From: Saccoglossus kowalevskii
Lineage: Eukaryota; Hemichordata; Enteropneusta; Harrimaniidae
Direction: 5' to 3'
Length of the DNA: 12,191 nt
NCBI RefSeq assembly: GCF_000003605.2
Contig: NW_003133843.1
Span: 160,239 to 172,429, forward strand
Below, piece by piece: positions 9,601-12,191 of this stretch. How positions within the stretch are numbered: the first letter of the stretch is position 1; every line of letters starts with the position of its first letter. Below the pieces are notes generated by a model. It had not been told where the DNA came from. It searched no databases and was given only the letters and a program-made list of their open reading frames with translations. The position numbers and the translations under genes are program-made.

Positions 9601-10093
9601 AATTTGAAATAGGATAGTTAAATTATCTGTTGTGTGTTTCCACAGAATGAATAAACTGTCGGGAATATGTTCAAAAGCCAGAGATAAAAACAAACAAACA
9701 ATACTTTTGTGTTAGCAATGACATAATTGGTTTACTGTGAATTTTATGTCCAATTTAGAAAAACAAAACAAGATATACAACTTTTTTCATATAAGACAGT
9801 ATTGGAAACACGACTAACTGGTCTTGTGCAAAATTTATATATAAGTGACGCGATGTCCTGACTGTATGGGACCAACAGGCATGACAGTGCAAAAGCAAAT
9901 TATTGAGAACTTGAAGTACATCGATTTGATTTTGCACGATAAACTTACTATTAGCCTGAATTCCATCGATGAGTTTCTTCTTAACAGACGCATCGTTTTT
10001 GTAGTCCGGTAAACTGAGCAAGAATTTTAACTGCGAGAGACGTAGATCGGGGTTTTTCTCCAATCCCTCTTCTTCTAAGTTTTCCGCCGGCAT
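482..10093 (-). CDS. PSMD6: PSMD6 / Rpn7, 26S proteasome regulatory (lid) subunit 6; six exons, 3' end missing
   Basis: The coding join on the minus strand is 10093-9949, 8790-8585, 5012-4867, 1670-1451, 1055-947 and 650-482. This gives 995 bases, residues 1-331 plus two bases of codon 332. Every junction has a GT donor and AG acceptor, and the frame stays open throughout; intron phases in order are 1, 0, 2, 0, 1, 2. Identification rests on long stretches matching the animal PSMD6 family from memory, such as [35 protein letters not shown] and [19 protein letters not shown]. Known for the family: it is a non-catalytic subunit of the 19S lid, with N-terminal helical repeats and a C-terminal PCI domain, involved in lid assembly and substrate processing by the 26S proteasome in cytosol and nucleus. 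The last ~57 residues (end of the PCI domain and the C-terminal helix) should be encoded left of position 1. No stop or frameshift is seen, so the gene looks functional. Confidence 0.97.
651..946 (-). other. PSMD6 intron 5
   Basis: A 296-bp phase-1 intron with a GTAAGT donor at 946 and a TTTGCAG acceptor at 651. It is AT-rich with no further feature that I can support. Confidence 0.93.
947..1055 (-). CDS. PSMD6: PSMD6 exon 5 (residues 240-275 plus one base)
   Basis: A 109-base exon, too short to appear as a long open frame. It follows a CGCAG acceptor (AG at 1057-1056) and encodes [18 protein letters not shown], then [18 protein letters not shown]. It ends with one base of codon 276 at a GTAAGT donor (946-941). 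The family counterpart is the PCI-domain stretch [24 protein letters not shown] (from memory). A 72-codon open frame on the plus strand across this interval is its antisense shadow. Confidence 0.96.
1056..1450 (-). other. PSMD6 intron 4
   Basis: A 395-bp phase-0 intron with a GTAAGT donor at 1450 and a CGCAG acceptor at 1056. No gene, RNA or clear repeat is seen within it. Confidence 0.93.
1451..1670 (-). CDS. PSMD6: PSMD6 exon 4 (codon 166 end to residue 239)
   Basis: This is the largest exon seen. It follows a TTACAG acceptor (AG at 1672-1671) and encodes [19 protein letters not shown], then [35 protein letters not shown] and the end [10 protein letters not shown]. It stops on a codon boundary before a GTAAGT donor (1450-1445). 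It covers the last helical repeats and, by comparison with the human protein from memory (PCI from about residue 193), the beginning of the PCI domain, which binds neighbouring PCI subunits in the lid horseshoe. Open frame continues briefly on both sides of this exon, but the flanking residues are not family-like, so the splice sites set its limits. Confidence 0.97.
3211..3459 (+). pseudogene. Reverse-transcriptase relic of a non-LTR (LINE-type) retrotransposon
   Basis: The plus-strand frame reads [16 protein letters not shown], then [19 protein letters not shown], then [18 protein letters not shown]. The F-A-D-D box (codons at 3235-3246) is the catalytic aspartate pair of reverse transcriptases. 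KTK followed by D-x-F-K-Y-L-G is the usual order of the next conserved blocks in LINE-type enzymes. Only about 80 residues survive. The finger and most palm blocks upstream, and the thumb and the rest of the protein downstream, are missing. The fragment lies antisense to PSMD6 within intron 3. Its base composition is visibly richer in G+C than the surrounding intron, which fits a foreign insertion. The clade cannot be assigned from so short a piece. It cannot make an active enzyme. Confidence 0.8.
3721..3740. repeat. Poly-T tract, 20 bases
   Basis: An uninterrupted run of 20 T on the plus strand (20 A in the PSMD6 transcript sense). It could be a retroposon tail in minus orientation or a slippage tract; nothing next to it identifies an element. 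Confidence 0.9.
3781..3822 (+). repeat. Short tandem pair, 26-bp period
   Basis: CTAATCGTGACACAAT at 3781-3796 recurs as TTAGTCGTGACACAAT at 3807-3822 (14 of 16 identical), with CGTGCAAACA between them. This is a two-copy minisatellite. Confidence 0.75.
4867..5012 (-). CDS. PSMD6: PSMD6 exon 3 (residues 118-165 plus two bases)
   Basis: This exon is too short (146 bases) to stand out as an open frame, and I found it by reading the minus strand between exons 2 and 4. It follows a GAACAG acceptor (AG at 5014-5013) and encodes [18 protein letters not shown], then [15 protein letters not shown] and [15 protein letters not shown]. It ends with GA before a GTAAGT donor (4866-4861). The two bases join T of exon 4 to give Asp166. 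The family counterpart is the helical-repeat segment [10 protein letters not shown]...[12 protein letters not shown], one of the best conserved parts of PSMD6. Confidence 0.96.
5384..5444 (+). repeat. Two-copy tandem repeat, 34-bp period
   Basis: AAAATTCCATGCTATTCC followed by AGGCCCAAT (5384-5410) recurs as AAAAATCCAGGCTATTCC followed by AGGCCAATT (5418-5444). The shared core CTATTCCAGGCC starts at 5395 and 5429. It may be part of a larger dispersed repeat. Confidence 0.75.
6297..8048. mobile_element. TTAA-flanked DNA transposon with inverted ends, non-autonomous or decayed
   Basis: The left end reads TTAA then AGTGCCTGTGAAATG (from 6297). The right end, reverse-complemented, reads TTAA then AGTGCCTGTGCAATG (ending at 8048). 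The terminal 15 bases match at 14 positions, and weaker matching continues inward (TCACG and CCATT in the same order). TTAA on both sides is the target duplication known for piggyBac and Kolobok transposons. The ends do not start with the CCC of typical piggyBac, so Kolobok-like or another TTAA group is more likely (inference). The 1744-bp body has no recognisable transposase. The longest open frame is 116 codons (7071-6721, minus strand) and is unfamiliar. The element sits in intron 2 of PSMD6 and leaves the splice sites untouched. Confidence 0.82.
8585..8790 (-). CDS. PSMD6: PSMD6 exon 2 (residues 49-117)
   Basis: The exon follows a TTTAG acceptor (AG at 8792-8791). It encodes N plus [18 protein letters not shown] through HCRIGDK and ends exactly on a codon (phase 0) before a GTATGT donor at 8584. 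This is the N-terminal helical part of Rpn7. The stretch [16 protein letters not shown] is strongly charged and helix-like and matches the family's LEDAEKNLGESEIRDA region (from memory). GTATGT is the only donor in this gene that departs from GTAAGT. Confidence 0.96.
8791..9948 (-). other. PSMD6 intron 1
   Basis: An 1158-bp phase-1 intron with a GTAAGT donor at 9948 and a TTTAG acceptor at 8791. Open frames exist on both strands in 8800-9270, but none resembles a known protein. The part 9270-9948 is AT-rich with nothing I can support. Confidence 0.9.
9949..10093 (-). CDS. PSMD6: PSMD6 exon 1 (residues 1-48 plus one base)
   Basis: This is the start exon. The ATG at 10093 has A at -3 and opens [18 protein letters not shown], which lines up with the N terminus of animal PSMD6 (human begins [11 protein letters not shown], from memory). 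The exon ends at a GTAAGT donor (9948-9943) after one base of codon 49, so intron 1 is phase 1. That base joins AT from exon 2 to make Asn49, giving the family-typical N-N-M-A-P run. Reading on past the donor gives KFIVQNQID, which is not family-like, and this confirms the splice. An in-frame ATG at 10189 would add 32 residues that do not resemble the family, so 10093 is preferred. Confidence 0.95.
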
Positions 10094-10300
10094 GTTTTCT
10101 GTTTCAGTATAGTAATGGCCGCTCGCGAGTGTTTGTTTGTTATTTCTTCGTTTCAAATGACGCCACCACAGTTCATAATTACATTTCATTTGTTTTCGTG
10201 ATCTTGAACTGTTATCAGTATGATATCACTATTGTGTCTATAAGGTTATTTTGCTAAATTACGGATAATCGCAGTAATGCAATCCTAAAAAATTAAAAAA
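10094..10300 (-). promoter_or_regulatory. PSMD6: Probable 5' UTR and promoter-proximal region of PSMD6
   Basis: This is the region directly upstream of the start codon. Reading towards the gene it contains GGTGGCGTCATTT (about 75-90 bases upstream of the ATG) and the palindrome CTCGCGAG (10122-10129). TCTCGCGAGA-type palindromes are known activating sites in housekeeping promoters of animals. Here only the inner eight bases match, so this is a suggestion. No convincing TATA box can be tied to a transcription start. The exact start site cannot be read from the sequence. Confidence 0.35.
10122..10129. promoter_or_regulatory. CTCGCGAG palindrome upstream of the PSMD6 start
   Basis: A perfect 8-bp palindrome with two CpG steps in an AT-rich setting, 29-36 bases before the ATG. 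It resembles the core of the TCTCGCGAGA motif of metazoan housekeeping promoters (established for vertebrates; use here is inference). It could also lie in the 5' UTR. Confidence 0.35.
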
Positions 10301-10709
10301 TAGAATGCCTATAAAAATTTTAATTCTGCCTGTAAGGGAAAAAAAACATGAAAAGAGAATAATGCTATTCTGACGAGAGGTATTGCAGTCTCACATAAAA
10401 GTTATTTTTTTATAAATATATATAAATTTGGACAATGCAATACATTTATTCTCAGCTTTTGTTTTTATTTTCAGCTTCTTCATACATTTCTTTCTTTGAT
10501 TACTTGACAAAATGATCACAGTGTCTGTCTTCTAGTTGATTGAATTTGGTAATTAAACAAAACAAACTTCAATGCAGGTCATTTCAGAGTTTGTGGCCAT
10601 ACCAATAGATTTTATTGTTTCCTATGGCGATCACAATAATTAGTAGGAGGTATTCTGCAAATAAAACAATGTGGAAATGCAACTTTGAGACAACAGTAGA
10701 TACAGTAAG
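10300..10709. other. Upstream intergenic stretch without a recognised feature
   Basis: AT-rich sequence between the PSMD6 5' region and the foldback repeat. I see no open frame, RNA gene or repeat with definable ends. Confidence 0.6.
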
Positions 10710-10905
10710 ATACTTTACTTTCACTTGGAATTAATTTTCGCTATTTTCGCTGAACGAATGATTCAGTGAAAATAAAATCCAGCCAATATCCCTTTTTTTT
10801 TCTATATTTTACATTCATCTAGGCAAAAATCAGTAAAAATAAATTCCATACAAAACACCCAAAAAGGCTTTTCAGCAAAAATTAATTCCAGCTAAAATAA
10901 AGTAT
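10710..10905. repeat. Foldback (palindromic) element, about 196 bp
   Basis: The left arm 10710-10742 (ATACTTTACTTTCACTT then GGAATTAATTTTCGCT) pairs with the right arm 10874-10905, whose reverse complement reads ATACTTTATTTTAGCT then GGAATTAATTTTTGCT. The inner 16 bases differ at one position. The 131-bp centre includes more degenerate repeats of the same word, such as GTGAAAATAAAATCCAG and AGTAAAAATAAATTCCAT. Long arms with a small centre are typical of MITE or foldback elements. No clean target duplication could be fixed, partly because another element begins 11 bases to the right. A related piece lies at 1-45. Confidence 0.7.
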
Positions 10906-10915
10906 TTTATAGTAG

Positions 10916-11295
10916 GTATCTAGCCCCAGGGGCACTCAAATCAGAGCACAAGTAAACATGCTCAAACATGGCTTTTCAAAAGAATCCTCTAAGTGCATAC
11001 GGGGAAAAAAGTGTGACAATTCCCTGGAATTCTGGACATGCATGATAGATTCACCCCAGAGATTTGCAACCCGGTTCGACGATTTACGAAAAAAAAAAAA
11101 AAAAAAAGATCAGAAAATAACCTTTATATTTATTACCTGGTATACTGTTTCTAAAAAATATACCCTTATTTTGATTTTTATTATTTCAATAATTCTAAAC
11201 ACTATACGTAGGTAGACTGTTTGAAAACTACCCATAATATGTATTTTTGTGTTGCAATATGCGAACAGAGTTTAAGTGCCCCTGGAGTATCTAGC
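10916..11295. mobile_element. 362-bp MITE-like element with 9-bp target duplication
   Basis: GTATCTAGC occurs directly before (10916-10924) and directly after (11287-11295) the element. The element body, 10925-11286, begins CCCAGGGGCACTCAAAT. Its other end, reverse-complemented, begins TCCAGGGGCACTTAAAC, so 14 of 17 terminal bases match. An 8-9 bp duplication is the hallmark of hAT-like or Mutator-like DNA transposons; the superfamily is not settled here because the ends are not canonical for either. The interior is AT-rich, has a 19-base A run (11089-11107) and no transposase. The element lies upstream of PSMD6 and next to the foldback repeat. Clear ends and duplication suggest a fairly recent insertion. 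Confidence 0.85.
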
Positions 11296-11739
11296 TTGTC
11301 AAATTTGTTACCTACATGAAAACACTTGCTTTTTCATGATTGTACAAAATGTATATTAAATGGTTGGCAACCAATACACTGTTTTATTCCGAACAGTGCA
11401 TCATTCAAATTGAACAGCGCCCTCACCAACAATGTAGCTTCACCCTTAACATCAGCATGTGAGGTGTTCAAAGTTACAACCAACTAAAACAATTCCAAAA
11501 CATTAAGAATAAAAATGTGAATACTTGACAAGTTAAATGTTCACAAATTGTAAGTGCAGTTTTCCCACAGATCATTTACTAACAAGTCATTGAAAATGAC
11601 ACAGTCCCCATTAAGTTCTCTTTGTGCTTGTCATATTAAAGCGGAGGGGTTGTCGGGAGCATGTCCTTGAAACTTCAGTTCCAAGTGGCGTATACAACAG
11701 ATTGTTTATTTATATCAAAACACGCGTTTCGTGTCATAG
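11296..11739. other. Intergenic stretch without a gene
   Basis: No coding region is recognised. A 7-bp perfect inverted repeat with an 8-base loop, CACTGTT and AACAGTG, lies at 11377-11398. The remainder shows no structure that I can support. Confidence 0.6.
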
Positions 11740-12191
11740 TAATATGGCCAAAATAAAAACAGCCGTTATTCAGCCATCTTTGATCTGATCATGAAACACA
11801 CTATGTATGATGTATGTGCCAAATACAAATGCAAATGGTACATAAATTGTGGAAATATAGTAGTAAGGCCAAAAAGTCAGATGGCTGTCAATCGGCCATC
11901 CTTTGAAACAAATTGTCATGGACATGCATCCTAACATGTATAAAGTACATGTATGTGCCAAATTTGAATGAAAACTGACAGAGCACGTCCAAGATACCGC
12001 ATAAAAAAACAAAAACAAGATGCCTGCCAGTCCACCATCTTTGATCCAATTGCGAAATAAATCGTCATGGACATGTATCCTAACATGTATAATCTATGTA
12101 CCAAGTTTGAATGACAACTGACAAAGCATATCCAAAATACAACATTTTCAAAAAACAAGATGGCTGCCAGTCGGCCATTTGAATCGCTAAA
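11740..12191 (+). repeat. Diverged tandem repeat array, unit about 140 bp, cut by the right edge
   Basis: Each unit has the order: GATGGCTG..CGGCCATC-like box, CATGGACATGTATCCTAACA, ATGTGCCAA-TTTGAATGA, ACTGACA-AGCA, then an A-rich tract. The AGATG-CTG box begins at 11879, 12018 and 12158, spacings of 139 and 140. A more diverged first unit has its GCCATC at 11773, 122 bases before that of the next unit. The fourth unit is incomplete at the window end. This is a minisatellite or satellite-like array, or part of a larger dispersed element. Two minus-strand open frames here translate the same repeated words and are not genes. Confidence 0.82.

Noticed and set aside
11073-11080. GGTTCGAC, a tRNA B-box-like word before a poly-A run, suggesting a SINE
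   Set aside because: No A box at the right distance and no pairing T stem; inverted ends and the 9-bp duplication explain the element better.
11770-12158. Two minus-strand frames of 82 and 75 codons with similar peptides
   Set aside because: They resemble each other only because they translate successive units of the ~140-bp tandem repeat.
11740-12191. CRISPR-like regular spacing
   Set aside because: The repeats are long, diverged and contiguous, without short identical repeats and unique spacers, and the DNA is clearly animal nuclear DNA.

Overview
The window is nuclear DNA from an animal, probably an invertebrate. It is AT-rich, intron-rich and full of transposon-derived repeats. It holds one recognisable host gene, the proteasome lid subunit PSMD6 (Rpn7, 26S proteasome regulatory subunit 6), on the minus strand. 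Six exons can be defined to the base: 9949-10093, 8585-8790, 4867-5012, 1451-1670, 947-1055 and 482-650. They join without a frame break into 995 coding bases, or residues 1 to about 332. The remaining C-terminal part, about 57 residues going by the usual ~389-residue animal protein, lies past the left edge. The protein does not fix the phylum. I leave the organism as an unassigned metazoan, with a marine invertebrate a reasonable guess from the repeat style.

Layout from right to left, which is the direction of transcription. Positions 11740-12191 carry a diverged ~140-bp tandem repeat that runs off the right edge. Positions 10916-11295 hold a complete 362-bp inverted-repeat element with a 9-bp target duplication. 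It abuts a ~196-bp foldback element (10710-10905). A short upstream region with a CTCGCGAG palindrome leads to the PSMD6 start codon at 10093. Intron 1 is about 1.2 kb. Intron 2 is about 3.6 kb and contains a 1744-bp element flanked by TTAA (6297-8048). Intron 3 is about 3.2 kb and contains a decayed reverse-transcriptase fragment of a non-LTR retrotransposon (3211-3459). Introns 4 and 5 are short (395 and 296 bp). The left edge is the start of intron 6 and contains a piece related to the foldback at 10.7-10.9 kb.

I see no second host gene, RNA gene, operon, CRISPR array or candidate new molecular system. The points of interest are the two mobile elements whose ends and target duplications can be read directly, the foldback family with two copies in the window, the tandem array, and features of the PSMD6 5' end. 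All other long reading frames look like antisense shadows or repeat-derived frames.
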